A stretch of DNA of 64,000 bases from Pelomonas margarita (GCF_043555875.1 NZ_JBIGHW010000006.1:124001-188000); one strand, 5' to 3'; shown: positions 47,641-57,902, numbered from the stretch's first letter. Notes: generated by a model not told the origin, from the letters alone. Numbers and translations: made by a program.

Positions 47641-49826
47641 TCATGAATCTCCACCGCACCGCCACCGCCCTCGCCGCCCTGCTGCTGGCTGCCGGCAGCG
47701 CGCACGCCCAGCCCGACAACGCCAGCGTGCAGCGCGCCCGCACCAAGGGGCCCGCCGTCAAGGCCAGCTCGCCGGTAACGCTGAACTTCGTCAACGCCGA
47801 CATCGAGGCCGTCACGCGCGCCATCGGCGTCATGATGGACCGCCAGATCATCATCGACCCGCGCGTCAAAGGCACCATCACGGTGTACAGCGAGCAGGCG
47901 GTGTCGGTGGGCGAGGCCTACCGCAACTACCTGGCGGCGCTGCGCGGCCTGGGCTTCACGGTGGTGGAGTCCGCCGGCTTCCTGAAGGTGCTTCCCGAAG
48001 CCGATGCCAAGCTGCAGGCCGGCTCGGTGGCTGTAGAAAGCACCAACACCCGCGGTGACCAGATCCTCACGCAGATCTTCCGCGTGCAGCACGAGAACGC
48101 GAACAACCTGGTGGCCGTGCTGCGCCCGCTGATCAGCCCCAACAACACCATCAACGCCAATCCGGGCAACAACAGCCTGGTGATCACGGACTACGCGGAC
48201 AACCTGAACCGCATCGCCAAGATCATCGCGGCGATGGACACGCCGGGCACCAGCGACATCGAACTGGTGCCGCTGAAGCACGCCGTGGCGGCCGACCTGG
48301 CGCCGCTGGTGCAGCGCCTGGCCGACGGCGGCCAGACGGCGGCCGCCGCCGTGCCGGGCCAGAGCAGCAGCGCCGTCAACGTGCTGGTGGATCCGCGCTC
48401 CAACGGCCTAATCCTGCGCGCCAGCAACCCGGCACGCCTGGCCGCCGTGCGCGCCATGGTCGACAAGCTGGATCAGCCCAGCGCCGACGGCGGCGGCAAC
48501 CAGATCCGCGTCGTCTACCTGAAGAACGCCGACGCCACCAAGCTGGCCACCGTGCTACGTGCGGCCTTCAGCGCGGGCTCGTCCAGCAGCGCGGGCGGTG
48601 GCAACACCACCAGCAGCGGCACCGGCGGCCTGGCCGGCGCCGGCACCAGCTTCGGCGGGCAGACCAACACCACGACGACCACCGCCAACAGCAGCAGCAG
48701 CACGACCGGCCTGTCCTCGGCGGCCACCTCGCCGCTGAACGCCTCGGCCGGCCCGTCCACCGGCGGCTTTGTGCAGGCCGACCCGTCCACCAACTCGCTG
48801 ATCATCACGGCAGCCGAGCCGCTGTACCGCCAGGTACGCGCCGTCATTGAGCAGTTGGATGCGCGCCGCGCGCAGGTCTATGTCGAGTCGCTGATCGTCA
48901 AGATCGACAACACCAAGGCCGGCCAGTTCGGCGTGCAGTGGCAGAACATGTTCGGCAAGAGCGGCGACGCCACCATCTACGGCGCCGGCACCAACTACGG
49001 CACCGGCCTGGCCAACATCATCAACGCCACCGGTGCCGTGGCCAACGGCACATCGGGCGTGACGACGGCACTGGCCAGCGCGTCTGCGCCCACCGGCCTG
49101 AACATCGGCCTGCTGAAGAAGTTCGGCAGCCTGTACACGCTGGGCGCGGTGGCCAACTTCTTCGAGAGCCAGAGCGGCGCCAACGTGCTGTCCACGCCCA
49201 ACCTCGTGTCGCTGGACAACGAGGAGGCCCGCATCGTCATCGGCCAGAACGTGCCCTTCGTGACCGGCTCCTACGCCAACACCGGCACCAGCAGCAGCGG
49301 CACGGTCAACCCGTTCACCACCGTGGATCGCAAGGACGTCGGCCTGACGCTGAAGATCAAGAGCCAGATCGGCGAAGGCGGCACGGTGCGCATGGTGGTC
49401 TACCAGGAAAACTCCTCTGTCGTACCCGGCAGCAGCGGCACGCAGGGCCCGACGCTGGACAAGAGCGCCATCGAGACCTCGGTGGTCGTGGACGACGGCG
49501 ACATCATCGTGCTCGGCGGCCTGATGAAGGACGAGTACACCGACGGCGACGACGGCGTGCCAGGCCTGTCCAAGATCCCGGTGCTGGGCAACCTGTTCAG
49601 CAGCAAGAACCGCAAGCGCGTGAAGACCAACCTGATGGTCTTCCTACGCCCGGTGGTGCTGCGCACGGCTGACGGCGCCAACGAGCTGACGCTGGGCCGC
49701 TACGACAGCATCCGCGCGGTGCAGCAGGGCGCGCAGCCGGGCAAGAACGTGCTGCTGCCCGACACCGGCGCGCCCGTGCTGCCCGAGGCCAAGACGCCGG
49801 CAGCCAAGCCCGCGCCGCAGCAGTAA
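47637..49826 (+). CDS. gspD: GspD, type II secretion secretin
   Basis: A 729-residue outer-membrane secretin. A signal peptide ends in AHAQ, followed by an N0 domain (VTLNFVNADIEAVTRAIGVMM), N1-N3 domains and the secretin core ending in VPGLSKIPVLGNLFSSK. A Ser/Thr/Gly-rich insertion of about 70 residues lies near 313-380 within the N3 region. An ATG two codons later (47643) is equally possible. It overlaps the gspN stop. Confidence 0.96.
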   Translation: MIMNLHRTATALAALLLAAGSAHAQPDNASVQRARTKGPAVKASSPVTLNFVNADIEAVTRAIGVMMDRQIIIDPRVKGTITVYSEQAVSVGEAYRNYLAALRGLGFTVVESAGFLKVLPEADAKLQAGSVAVESTNTRGDQILTQIFRVQHENANNLVAVLRPLISPNNTINANPGNNSLVITDYADNLNRIAKIIAAMDTPGTSDIELVPLKHAVAADLAPLVQRLADGGQTAAAAVPGQSSSAVNVLVDPRSNGLILRASNPARLAAVRAMVDKLDQPSADGGGNQIRVVYLKNADATKLATVLRAAFSAGSSSSAGGGNTTSSGTGGLAGAGTSFGGQTNTTTTTANSSSSTTGLSSAATSPLNASAGPSTGGFVQADPSTNSLIITAAEPLYRQVRAVIEQLDARRAQVYVESLIVKIDNTKAGQFGVQWQNMFGKSGDATIYGAGTNYGTGLANIINATGAVANGTSGVTTALASASAPTGLNIGLLKKFGSLYTLGAVANFFESQSGANVLSTPNLVSLDNEEARIVIGQNVPFVTGSYANTGTSSSGTVNPFTTVDRKDVGLTLKIKSQIGEGGTVRMVVYQENSSVVPGSSGTQGPTLDKSAIETSVVVDDGDIIVLGGLMKDEYTDGDDGVPGLSKIPVLGNLFSSKNRKRVKTNLMVFLRPVVLRTADGANELTLGRYDSIRAVQQGAQPGKNVLLPDTGAPVLPEAKTPAAKPAPQQ

Positions 49827-49842
49827 GAACGGCCCCGCAGCC

Positions 49843-51270
49843 ATGGCCATGCCCCGCCACCCCCTGCCCTATGCCTTCGCCAAGGCCCACCGCGTGCTGC
49901 TGGAGGACGACGGCAGCGCCCTGACGCTGTGGGCCGCACCCGATGTGGACTGGGCCACGCTGTCCGAAGTGCAGCGCCTGTACGCCGTGGACCGGCTGGA
50001 ATCCGAGCCCGCCAGCACACTGGCCGAGCGCATCAGCGTCGCCTACGCCGGCAGCGAGAGCAGCGCGGCCACGGTGGTGGGCGAAGTCGAGAGCGCGGTG
50101 GACCTGAGCCGCATGATGCAGGATCTGCCCGCCGTGGAAGACCTGCTGGAAGCCGCCAACGACGCGCCCATCATCCGCATGCTCAACGCGCTGCTGACGC
50201 AGGCCGCCAAGGACGGCGCGAGCGACATCCACATCGAGCCCTACGAGCGCAGCAGCTCGGTGCGCTTCCGTGTCGACGGCACGCTGCGCGAGGTGGTGCA
50301 GCCCAACAAGGCGCTGCACGCGGCTCTCATCAGCCGGCTGAAGATCATGGCCGAGCTGGACATCGCCGAGAAGCGCCTGCCGCAAGACGGCCGCATCTCG
50401 CTGCGCATCGGCGGCCGTGCGATCGACGTGCGCGTGTCCACGCTGCCCAGCGCCCATGGCGAGCGCGCCGTGCTGCGCCTGCTGGACAAGAGCGAATCCA
50501 AGTTCACACTCGAAGGCCTGGGCATGGACGGTCAGGTGCTGTCCGCCTTCAAGCGCCTGGTGCAGCAGCCGCATGGCATCGTGCTCGTCACCGGCCCAAC
50601 GGGCTCGGGCAAGACGACGTCGCTGTACGCGTCGCTGCAGACGGTGGACACCAGCACCACCAACGTGCTGACGGTGGAAGACCCGATCGAGTACGAGCTG
50701 CCCGGCATTGGCCAGACCCAGGTCAACGCCAAGATCGACCTGACGTTTGCCAAGGCCCTGCGCGCCATCCTGCGCCAGGACCCGGACGTCATCATGATCG
50801 GCGAGATCCGCGACTACGAGACCGCGCAGATCGCCATCCAGGCGTCGCTCACGGGCCACCTCGTGCTGGCCACGCTGCACACCAACGACGCGCCCAGCGC
50901 CGTCACGCGGCTGACCGACATGGGCGTGGAGCCCTTCTTGCTCAGCAGCTCGCTGCTGGGCGTGCTGGCGCAGCGCCTGGTGCGCCGGCTGTGCCCGGCC
51001 TGCAAGCGCCAGGACGGCGACGGCCACTGGCACCCCGTGGGCTGCGAGGCGTGCGGCCACACCGGCTACAAGGGTCGCACCGGTGTCTACGAACTGATGG
51101 TGGCCGACGACGCCGTGCGCAGCCTCATCCACAACCGCGCCGCCGAGAGCGAGCTGCTGGCCGCGGCGCAGGCCGCCGGGCTGCGCTCCATGCGCGAGGA
51201 CGGCGAACGGCTGATCGAGGCTGGCGTCACGTCGCTGGAGGAAGTCCTCCGCGTGACCCGAGAGGGTTGA
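49843..51270 (+). CDS. gspE: GspE, type II secretion ATPase
   Basis: A 475-residue hexameric motor ATPase. It has Walker A GPTGSGKTT, an Asp-rich box, Walker B IMIGEIRDYETA and the His box TGHLVLATLHTNDA. A four-Cys zinc motif (CPACK, then CEACGHTGYKGRTGVYE) follows. The N-terminal domain that binds GspL is short. It sits 16 bases after gspD. Confidence 0.96.
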   Translation: MAMPRHPLPYAFAKAHRVLLEDDGSALTLWAAPDVDWATLSEVQRLYAVDRLESEPASTLAERISVAYAGSESSAATVVGEVESAVDLSRMMQDLPAVEDLLEAANDAPIIRMLNALLTQAAKDGASDIHIEPYERSSSVRFRVDGTLREVVQPNKALHAALISRLKIMAELDIAEKRLPQDGRISLRIGGRAIDVRVSTLPSAHGERAVLRLLDKSESKFTLEGLGMDGQVLSAFKRLVQQPHGIVLVTGPTGSGKTTSLYASLQTVDTSTTNVLTVEDPIEYELPGIGQTQVNAKIDLTFAKALRAILRQDPDVIMIGEIRDYETAQIAIQASLTGHLVLATLHTNDAPSAVTRLTDMGVEPFLLSSSLLGVLAQRLVRRLCPACKRQDGDGHWHPVGCEACGHTGYKGRTGVYELMVADDAVRSLIHNRAAESELLAAAQAAGLRSMREDGERLIEAGVTSLEEVLRVTREG

Positions 51271-51271
51271 A

Positions 51272-52483
51272 GTGCCCGCCTACAAGTACGAAGCCCTCAC
51301 CGACGCCGGCCGCCAGAGCAGCGGCCTGATCGAAGCCGACAACCCGCGCGCTGCGCGCGCCGCCGTGCGCGCCCAGGGGCTGACGCCGCTGTCCATCGAG
51401 CCAGTGCAGCAGCATGGTGCGCAGGAGTCCAGCCGATTCACGCGCCGCGTGTTCAGCACCACGGCGCTGGCTGTCTGGACGCGCCAGCTCGCCGGCCTGG
51501 TGGGCTCGGGCCTGCCCATCGAGCGGGCGCTGACGGCGCTGGCCGACGAGAGCGAGGACGGGCGTCAGCGCGAGCTCATCAGCCAGCTCAAGGCCGAGGT
51601 GAATGCCGGCTCGGCGTTCGCGCGTGCGCTGGCCACGGCCCCGCGTGAGTTCGACGACGTGTACCGCGGCGTGGTGGCGGCCGGCGAGCAGAGCGGCGCG
51701 CTGGGCCAGGTGCTGGAGAAGCTGGCCGACGACCTGGAAGCCAGCGAAGATCTCAAGGGCAAGCTCATCGGTGCCATGGCCTACCCGGCCATCATCTCGG
51801 CGATTTCGGTGCTGATCGTGATCTTCCTCGTCACCTACGTGGTGCCGCAGATCGCCACCGTGTTCACCAGCTCCAAGCGTGCGCTGCCAGCGCTGACCGT
51901 GGCCATGCTGGCGATCAGCGACTTCGTGCGCGCCTGGGGCTGGGCCTTGCTCGCGGCCACCGTGGGCGGCGCGCTGCTGCTGCGCCAGGCGCTGAAGGCA
52001 CCCGCCTTCCGGCTGCGCTTCGACGCGGCGCTGCTGGGTGTGCCGCTGATCGGCCGGCTGGCGCGCGGCTACAACGCGGCGCGCTTCGCCGGCACGCTGG
52101 CCATGCTGGCCTCGGCCGGCGTGCCCATCCTGAAGGCGCTGCAGGCCGCGGCCGAGACGCTGTCCAACCGCGCCATGCAGGCCGACGCGCTGGACGCGCT
52201 GGTGCAGGTGCGCGAGGGCGCGCCGCTGGGTTCGGCACTGGCGGGCAAGAAGCGCTTCCCCGGCATCCTGGCCATGTTCGCCCGGCTGGGCGAGCAGACC
52301 GGCCAGTTGCCTGAGATGCTGAGCCGCGCCGCGCGCCAGCTCAGCGTGGAAGTGACGCGCCGCTCCATGGCCGCCGCCACGCTGCTGGAGCCGTTGCTCA
52401 TCGTCGCGATGGGCGCCATCGTGCTGCTCATCGTGCTGGCCGTGCTGCTGCCCATCATCCAGCTCAACACCTGGGTGAAATAG
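51272..52483 (+). CDS. gspF: GspF, type II secretion platform protein
   Basis: A 403-residue polytopic protein with two GspF repeats (about residues 70-195 and 270-395) and three long membrane segments. The conserved AYKYEALTDAGRQSSG opening is present. The start is a GTG at 51272, one base after the gspE stop. It ends the operon; the 234 bases that follow hold no convincing terminator or gene. Confidence 0.95.
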   Translation: MPAYKYEALTDAGRQSSGLIEADNPRAARAAVRAQGLTPLSIEPVQQHGAQESSRFTRRVFSTTALAVWTRQLAGLVGSGLPIERALTALADESEDGRQRELISQLKAEVNAGSAFARALATAPREFDDVYRGVVAAGEQSGALGQVLEKLADDLEASEDLKGKLIGAMAYPAIISAISVLIVIFLVTYVVPQIATVFTSSKRALPALTVAMLAISDFVRAWGWALLAATVGGALLLRQALKAPAFRLRFDAALLGVPLIGRLARGYNAARFAGTLAMLASAGVPILKALQAAAETLSNRAMQADALDALVQVREGAPLGSALAGKKRFPGILAMFARLGEQTGQLPEMLSRAARQLSVEVTRRSMAAATLLEPLLIVAMGAIVLLIVLAVLLPIIQLNTWVK

Positions 52484-52717
52484 ACCAACCCCTACCGCAG
52501 CGGAGCTGCGCCCCTCAAGGAGGCACCGCTGGTGGACCAGCAAAAGCAGGATCCAGCGCCACCACCTCGATCGTGCAGTGCTGCGCCGACGGGCGTGGGC
52601 GTGCCACCGTCGCACGGGCCAACTTCTGCATCCGGCAGCCTCCCCGCTAAGAGCTTGAACATGACATGCCCCCGCCCACCCGGGCCCGGCGCGGGCCGCA
52701 TGGTAGGGCCAGCCAGC

Positions 52718-53500
52718 TCAGCCGGCGGGGAGCAATCTCACCAGTTCGGCCGCAGCCGCGATCTCGCGCGCCACCAGAGCGTCAACCTGCCCGCTGCGGT
52801 GCATCAACTCCACCGCCGCGTTGAAGGACGGCAGCAAGGCCGCCGCACCGTCCAGGCCGCGCAGCACGGCCAGGTGGATGGGCGTGGCGCCCAGCGGCGC
52901 GCCGCCGGCCAGCACCCGGCCTTCATAGGCTGGCAGCTGCTGCAGCATGCGCCCGCCCAGCTCCGTGGCCACGGCGTAGTCGATGCGGCCGCGCATCAGC
53001 TTGGCGAAGTTGTTGACGTCGGCGGCCACCTCCTCGCACTGGAACAACCCCTGGCGGCGCGCGTTGTCAAAGGCCTCGCCGTAGGACCAGCCACGGATCA
53101 CGCCGACATGCTTGCCAGCCAGACTGTCCAGGCCCTTGAAGGGCGCGCCTGTGCCATACACCGCCAGGCGCTCGACAAAGTAGGGCTGGCTGAACAGCCA
53201 ACGCTGCTCGCGCTCGGGTGTGCGGATGACGGCGCCGGCCAACACATGGCCCGCGTCGGTCTCGCTGAGCAGCCGCTTGAAAGGCATGGCCTGCAGCTCG
53301 CACGGCCGCCCCATCTGCGCGAACGCCGCGCCCACCAGGGTCGGGTAGATGCCATGGGCCGGCGCGGGCGCGCCAGAGCGGTACATGGTGGGCAGGCTGC
53401 CCTCATCAAAACCGATGACAGCCGGCAGCGGGCGCGACGCCTGGACCCGCGCTCCACCGGCACAGGCAATACAGGCGGCGATGCAGTGTCGACGCTTCAA
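52718..53500 (-). CDS. periplasmic solute-binding protein, family 3-like
   Basis: A 260-residue exported protein of the amino-acid-type binding fold (SBP_bac_3). It has a short signal peptide, then lobes with FKRLLSETDAGHVLAGAVIRTPEREQRWLFSQPY-like organisation: the RTPER...FSQPY segment near residues 91-107 and SLAGKHVGVIRGWSYGE near 125-141. The start is a TTG at 53500, supported by GGGAG six to seven bases upstream. No transporter genes adjoin it, so it may be a stand-alone binding or sensing protein. Confidence 0.75.
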   Translation of the reverse strand: MKRRHCIAACIACAGGARVQASRPLPAVIGFDEGSLPTMYRSGAPAPAHGIYPTLVGAAFAQMGRPCELQAMPFKRLLSETDAGHVLAGAVIRTPEREQRWLFSQPYFVERLAVYGTGAPFKGLDSLAGKHVGVIRGWSYGEAFDNARRQGLFQCEEVAADVNNFAKLMRGRIDYAVATELGGRMLQQLPAYEGRVLAGGAPLGATPIHLAVLRGLDGAAALLPSFNAAVELMHRSGQVDALVAREIAAAAELVRLLPAG

Positions 53501-53560
53501 TGCTTTCTCCCTTGACCGACCGCATCCTAGGGCGCGACTGCTGCCGCGACAATCACGCGC

Positions 53561-54451
53561 ATGCCAGCCACGCTCACCGGTCAGCTCGTCGTCGCGATCT
53601 CGTCGCGCGCCCTGTTCGATTTCGAAGCCGAGAACCGCGTCTTCGAGGCCGGGGACGACCGGGCCTACATGGCGCTGCAGCAGCGCCTCATGGAGGAACC
53701 CGCGCCGCCCGGTGTGGCGTTCTCGCTGGTGAAGAAGCTGCTGGCCTTCAACACCGGCGGCACGCCGCGCGTGGAGGTGGTGGTGCTGTCGCGCAATGAC
53801 CCGGTCTCAGGCATGCGGGTGTTCCGCTCGGCAAAGCACTACGGTCTGACCATCGAGCGCGGCGTGTTCACGCGCGGCGCGTCACCGTGGCGTTATCTGC
53901 GGCCGCTGTCCGCCGAGCTCTTCCTGTCGGCCAACGAGGACGATGTGCGCCAGGCGCTGGCGGCCGGCGTGGCCGCAGCGCGCGTGCTGCCCGATGCGGC
54001 CCGCGCCTCGGCCGCCCACCCAGACGAGCTGCGCATCGCCTTCGACGGCGACGCGGTGCTGTTCTCCGACGAGGCCGAGCAGGTATTCCAGCGCGATGGC
54101 CTGGCCGCCTTCCAGGCTCACGAGCGTCATCACGCCCACCGACCGCTGCCCGCCGGCCCCTTCAAGCCGCTGCTGCAGGCGCTGCACACGCTGCAGCTGG
54201 CGCCTGGCATGCGGGTACGCACGGCGCTGGTCACGGCCCGCAGCGCGCCGGCCCACGAGCGTGCGCTGCGCACGCTGATGGACTGGCAGATCGAGGTGGA
54301 CGAGGCCATGTTCCTCGGTGGCCTGGCCAAGGGCGAGTTCCTTCGCGAGTTCGAGCCGGACTTCTTCTTCGACGACCAGGCCGGCCATGTGCAGAGCGCC
54401 GCAGCCCATGTGCCGGCAGGCCAGGTGGCCATGGGCATCACGGGCGGGTGA
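53561..54451 (+). CDS. 5'-nucleotidase (cytosolic, PF06189 type)
   Basis: A 296-residue protein of the 5-nucleotidase family, which dephosphorylates nucleoside 5'-monophosphates. Family features are an early VAISSRALFDFE, VVVLSRNDPVSGMRVFRS and the acidic FDGDAVLFSDEAEQVF, with FFFDDQAGHV near the end. No signal peptide is present, so it is cytoplasmic. It is divergent from the binding protein and 55 bases before the tricorn-like gene. Confidence 0.85.
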   Translation: MPATLTGQLVVAISSRALFDFEAENRVFEAGDDRAYMALQQRLMEEPAPPGVAFSLVKKLLAFNTGGTPRVEVVVLSRNDPVSGMRVFRSAKHYGLTIERGVFTRGASPWRYLRPLSAELFLSANEDDVRQALAAGVAAARVLPDAARASAAHPDELRIAFDGDAVLFSDEAEQVFQRDGLAAFQAHERHHAHRPLPAGPFKPLLQALHTLQLAPGMRVRTALVTARSAPAHERALRTLMDWQIEVDEAMFLGGLAKGEFLREFEPDFFFDDQAGHVQSAAAHVPAGQVAMGITGG

Positions 54452-54506
54452 CGAATAGCCGGCGCACCGAGCCGGCCCACAATGCGGCCTCCTTGAGGAG
54501 ACCCCC

Positions 54507-57500
54507 ATGCCCCGTCTGCCCCTTGCCGCCCTCACCGCGGCACTGTGCATGGCCAGCGCCACCAGCGCCTGGGCCAGCACCAACGGCTTCTACCGCCTGC
54601 CCGCACTGAGCGGCGATCACATCTACTTCGTCGCCGAGGGTGACCTGTGGCGCACCGGTGTCGCGGGCGGCCCGGCCCAGCGCCTGACCACCCACCCCGG
54701 CCTGGAGAGCCAGCCCGCCGTCTCGCCCGACGGCCGCTGGCTGGCCTTCACGGGCCAGTACGACGGTGGTACCGAGGTCTACGTCATGCCCACGGCCGGC
54801 GGCGCTCCTCGGCGGCTGACCTGGGAAGGCGGCGGCGTGAAGGTGTGGGGCATCAGCGCTGCCGGCGAGGTGATCTACACCGGCCTAGCGGCCCACCCCG
54901 GCACGCAGCTGTATGCGCTGGACCTGCAGACCGGCCAGCGCCGCCAGTTGCCCGTGGCCCAAGCCGCCGATGGCGCACTCAGCGCCGACGGCCGCACGCT
55001 GTACTTCACGCGTAACGGCCAGACCCGCAACGACAACGCCCGCCAGTACCGCGGTGGCGACATCGCCCGCCTGTGGGCGCTGGAGCTCAGTGGCAACACC
55101 GAGGCCCGGCCCTTCATCGCCGAGGGCCACAACGACCGCCGCCCCCTGCCGTACCGCACCGCCAACGGCGACGCCCGCGTGGCCTTCCTGTCGGACCGCG
55201 ACGGCACGGTCAACCTGTGGTCGGCCAATATGCAAGGCGGCGACCTGCGCCAGCACAGTGCGCACAAGGGCTGGGACATCCGCCATGCCTCCATCGCCGG
55301 CAGCCGCGTCGTTTACGCGCTGGGGGCCGACCTGCACACGCTGGACCTCACCCAGGGCGATGCACCGACCCGGCTGGCCGTCACCCTCAGCGGCGACTTC
55401 GACCAGACCCGCGAGCGCTGGGTGCGCAAACCGCAGGACTTCCTGACCGACGTGGCCTTCGCGCCCAACGGCGAGCGTGTCGTGCTGGCCGCGCGCGGCC
55501 ACCTGGCCACGCAGGGCGTGCAGCAGCTGCGCCGCGCCGAGCTGCCGCAGCCGGCCGACGGCCGCTGCCGCAAGGCCGAGTTCAGCAGCGACAGCAAGCA
55601 GGTGTTCGCCACCTGCGACTTCAGTGGCGAGACCGAGATCTGGCGCTTTGCCGCCAACGGCACGGGCAAAGCCGAGCAGATCACACGCGGCAACCCGAGC
55701 GGCATGGTCACGCAGCGCGGCGATCTGCTGCCCTCGCCCGACGGCCGCTGGCTGGCCCACACCGACAAGGAAGGCCATGTCTGGCTGACCGACCTGAAGA
55801 CCCTGGCCACGCGCGAGATCGCGCGCGGTCGCTTCAACGACGTGCCGACACTGCTGGGCTTCAGCGCCGACGGCAAGGCACTGGCCTGGACCGTGCCGCT
55901 GAACCACGACGACCGCAACCAACTGCAGCTGCACCAGATCGCCGAGAACCGGACCCACACGCTGACCAGCGACCGCTTCGACGTCAGCGGCGCCACGTTC
56001 AGCCCGGACGGGCAGTGGCTGTACTTCGCCTCGGCCCGCCACTTCGCGGTGACCGGCAACCCCAGCCCCTGGGGCGACCGCAACACCGGCCCGTTCTTCG
56101 GTTCACGCAGCAAGCTCTTTGCGCTGGCGCTGCAGCCGGGCCTGCGCTCGCCGTTCGCCGCGAAGGACGAGCTGGAGGGCAGCACGGACAAGGCCGCCGA
56201 CAAGCCTGCCGATAAGCCCGCAGACAAGGCAGCTCCTGAGGGCAAGGCCACCGACAAGAAGGCCGAGGACAAGAAGGACGACAAGAAGGCCAAGCCGGCC
56301 ATCGTCTTCGACGGCCTGGCCGAGCGCCTGCACGAACTGCCGGTGCCAGCCGGCACCTACCGGGCCCTGAAGACGGACGGCAAGCGTCTATGGTTCCTGG
56401 ACACGGACCTGGAGCGCAAGACCCAGCTCAAGTCGATCGCCATCGACAACCAGGGCGCTGCCGCCGAGACGCTGGCCCCGGACGTGCGCGGCTACGACCT
56501 CAGCGCCGACGGCAAGAAGCTCATGCTGATGCGCAATCAGGGCCAGGGCGCGCCGGAAGTGCTGATCGTGGACGCCGCGCCCAAGCTGCCCGCCGAGCTG
56601 GCCAAGCACCAGGTGCGCTGGAGCGACTGGCAGATCGCCACGCAGCCGCGCGCGGAGTGGCGGCAGATGTTTGCCGACGCCTGGCGCCTGCAGCGTGACC
56701 ACTTCTACGACAAGGGCATGCACGGCGTTGACTGGGCCGCCATGCGCACCAAGTACGAGCCGATGGTGGACCGCGTGACCGACCGCCTGGAGCTGGCCGA
56801 GCTGATGGCCCAAATGGCCAGCGAGCTGGGTGCGCTGCACAGCCAGGTGGGCGCGGGCGACACGCGCGAGGCCGGCGAGGTGCCAGGTCTTGCTGGCCTG
56901 GGCGGCCGCTTCTCCAAGGTGGCCGACGGCTGGCGCATCGACACCATCTACGCCTACGACACAGAGCTGCCGTCCGACGCGCCGCCGCTGGCCGCACCAG
57001 GCCTGTCGCTCAAGGTGGGGGACGTCATCAGCGCAGTGAACGGCCGCGCCACGGCCGAGGCACCGCACCTGCTTGAGCTGCTGCGCGGCCAGGCTGGCCG
57101 CCAGGTGCTGCTGGATGTGAAGCCGGCGGCGGGCGGCAAGCCGGTGCAACGCATCGTCACACCGGTGAACCAGATGCGCGAGATCCAGCTGCGCTACAAC
57201 GACTGGCGCACCAGCCGTGCCCGCGCCGTGGCGCAGGCTGGCCAGGGCCGCATCGGCTACGTACACCTGCGCGCCATGGGCGGCGCCGACATCGCCGACT
57301 TCGTGCGCGAGTTCTACGCCGCCGGTGACCGCGCCGGCCTCATCATCGACGTGCGCCACAACAACGGCGGCAGCATCGACAGCTGGATCCTGGAGAAGCT
57401 GATGCGCCGCGCCTGGGCTTTCTGGCAGCCGCGCTCACCGGGTGGTGCCGCGACCTATCCCAACATGCAAAACGTCTGGCGCGGCCACACGGTGGTGCTG

Positions 57501-57863
57501 ATGAACGAGGCCACTTACTCCGATGGCGAGACCTTCGCCGAAGGTTTCAAGCGCCTGCAGCTGGGCCCGGTCATCGGCCGCCAGAGCTCGGGCGCGGGCG
57601 TGTGGCTGTCCGACGGCAACCGGCTGCTGGACAACGGCATCATGCGCGCCGCCGAGTTCGGCCAGATCGCACCGGACGGCCGCTTCCTCATCGAGGGCAT
57701 CGGCGTGAAACCCGACATCGACGTCGACAACCCGCCGCGCGCCACCTTCCTGGGCCAGGACGCGCAACTGGATGCCGCCATCGCCGAGCTCAAGCGCAAG
57801 ATCGCCGAACAGCCCGTGCCGATCGTGAAGCCCGGCCCCTATCCGCGGCCCGTGAAGCCGTGA
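54507..57863 (+). CDS. exported tricorn-like protease (S41 family)
   Basis: A 1118-residue tricorn protease homologue. A signal peptide ends in AWA. Two beta-propellers follow (WD40-like PD40 repeats such as SPDGRWLAFTGQYDGG), separated from the rest by a Lys/Asp/Ala-rich linker at about residues 555-598. Then come a helical C1 region, a PDZ domain near residues 800-890, and the S41 catalytic domain with IIDVRHNNGG and the nucleophile Ser1005 in EATYSDGETFAE. Archaeal tricorn is cytosolic; the signal peptide places this one in the periplasm. It ends at a clear terminator. Confidence 0.9.
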   Translation: MPRLPLAALTAALCMASATSAWASTNGFYRLPALSGDHIYFVAEGDLWRTGVAGGPAQRLTTHPGLESQPAVSPDGRWLAFTGQYDGGTEVYVMPTAGGAPRRLTWEGGGVKVWGISAAGEVIYTGLAAHPGTQLYALDLQTGQRRQLPVAQAADGALSADGRTLYFTRNGQTRNDNARQYRGGDIARLWALELSGNTEARPFIAEGHNDRRPLPYRTANGDARVAFLSDRDGTVNLWSANMQGGDLRQHSAHKGWDIRHASIAGSRVVYALGADLHTLDLTQGDAPTRLAVTLSGDFDQTRERWVRKPQDFLTDVAFAPNGERVVLAARGHLATQGVQQLRRAELPQPADGRCRKAEFSSDSKQVFATCDFSGETEIWRFAANGTGKAEQITRGNPSGMVTQRGDLLPSPDGRWLAHTDKEGHVWLTDLKTLATREIARGRFNDVPTLLGFSADGKALAWTVPLNHDDRNQLQLHQIAENRTHTLTSDRFDVSGATFSPDGQWLYFASARHFAVTGNPSPWGDRNTGPFFGSRSKLFALALQPGLRSPFAAKDELEGSTDKAADKPADKPADKAAPEGKATDKKAEDKKDDKKAKPAIVFDGLAERLHELPVPAGTYRALKTDGKRLWFLDTDLERKTQLKSIAIDNQGAAAETLAPDVRGYDLSADGKKLMLMRNQGQGAPEVLIVDAAPKLPAELAKHQVRWSDWQIATQPRAEWRQMFADAWRLQRDHFYDKGMHGVDWAAMRTKYEPMVDRVTDRLELAELMAQMASELGALHSQVGAGDTREAGEVPGLAGLGGRFSKVADGWRIDTIYAYDTELPSDAPPLAAPGLSLKVGDVISAVNGRATAEAPHLLELLRGQAGRQVLLDVKPAAGGKPVQRIVTPVNQMREIQLRYNDWRTSRARAVAQAGQGRIGYVHLRAMGGADIADFVREFYAAGDRAGLIIDVRHNNGGSIDSWILEKLMRRAWAFWQPRSPGGAATYPNMQNVWRGHTVVLMNEATYSDGETFAEGFKRLQLGPVIGRQSSGAGVWLSDGNRLLDNGIMRAAEFGQIAPDGRFLIEGIGVKPDIDVDNPPRATFLGQDAQLDAAIAELKRKIAEQPVPIVKPGPYPRPVKP

Positions 57864-57870
57864 ACGCCAC

Positions 57871-57896
57871 AGGGAGGCCGCAGCCTCCCTTTTTTG
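57871..57896 (+). terminator. terminator of the tricorn-like gene
   Basis: A perfect 8-bp stem (57871-57878 with 57883-57890), loop CGCA, is followed by TTTTTT, eight bases after the stop codon. Confidence 0.92.
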
Positions 57897-57902
57897 TGGG
57901 TA

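Noticed and set aside
52484..52717. possible small gene or terminator after gspF
   Set aside because: Only a weak 6-bp hairpin (CGCAGC/GCTGCG) without a T-run and short frames without ribosome sites were seen.
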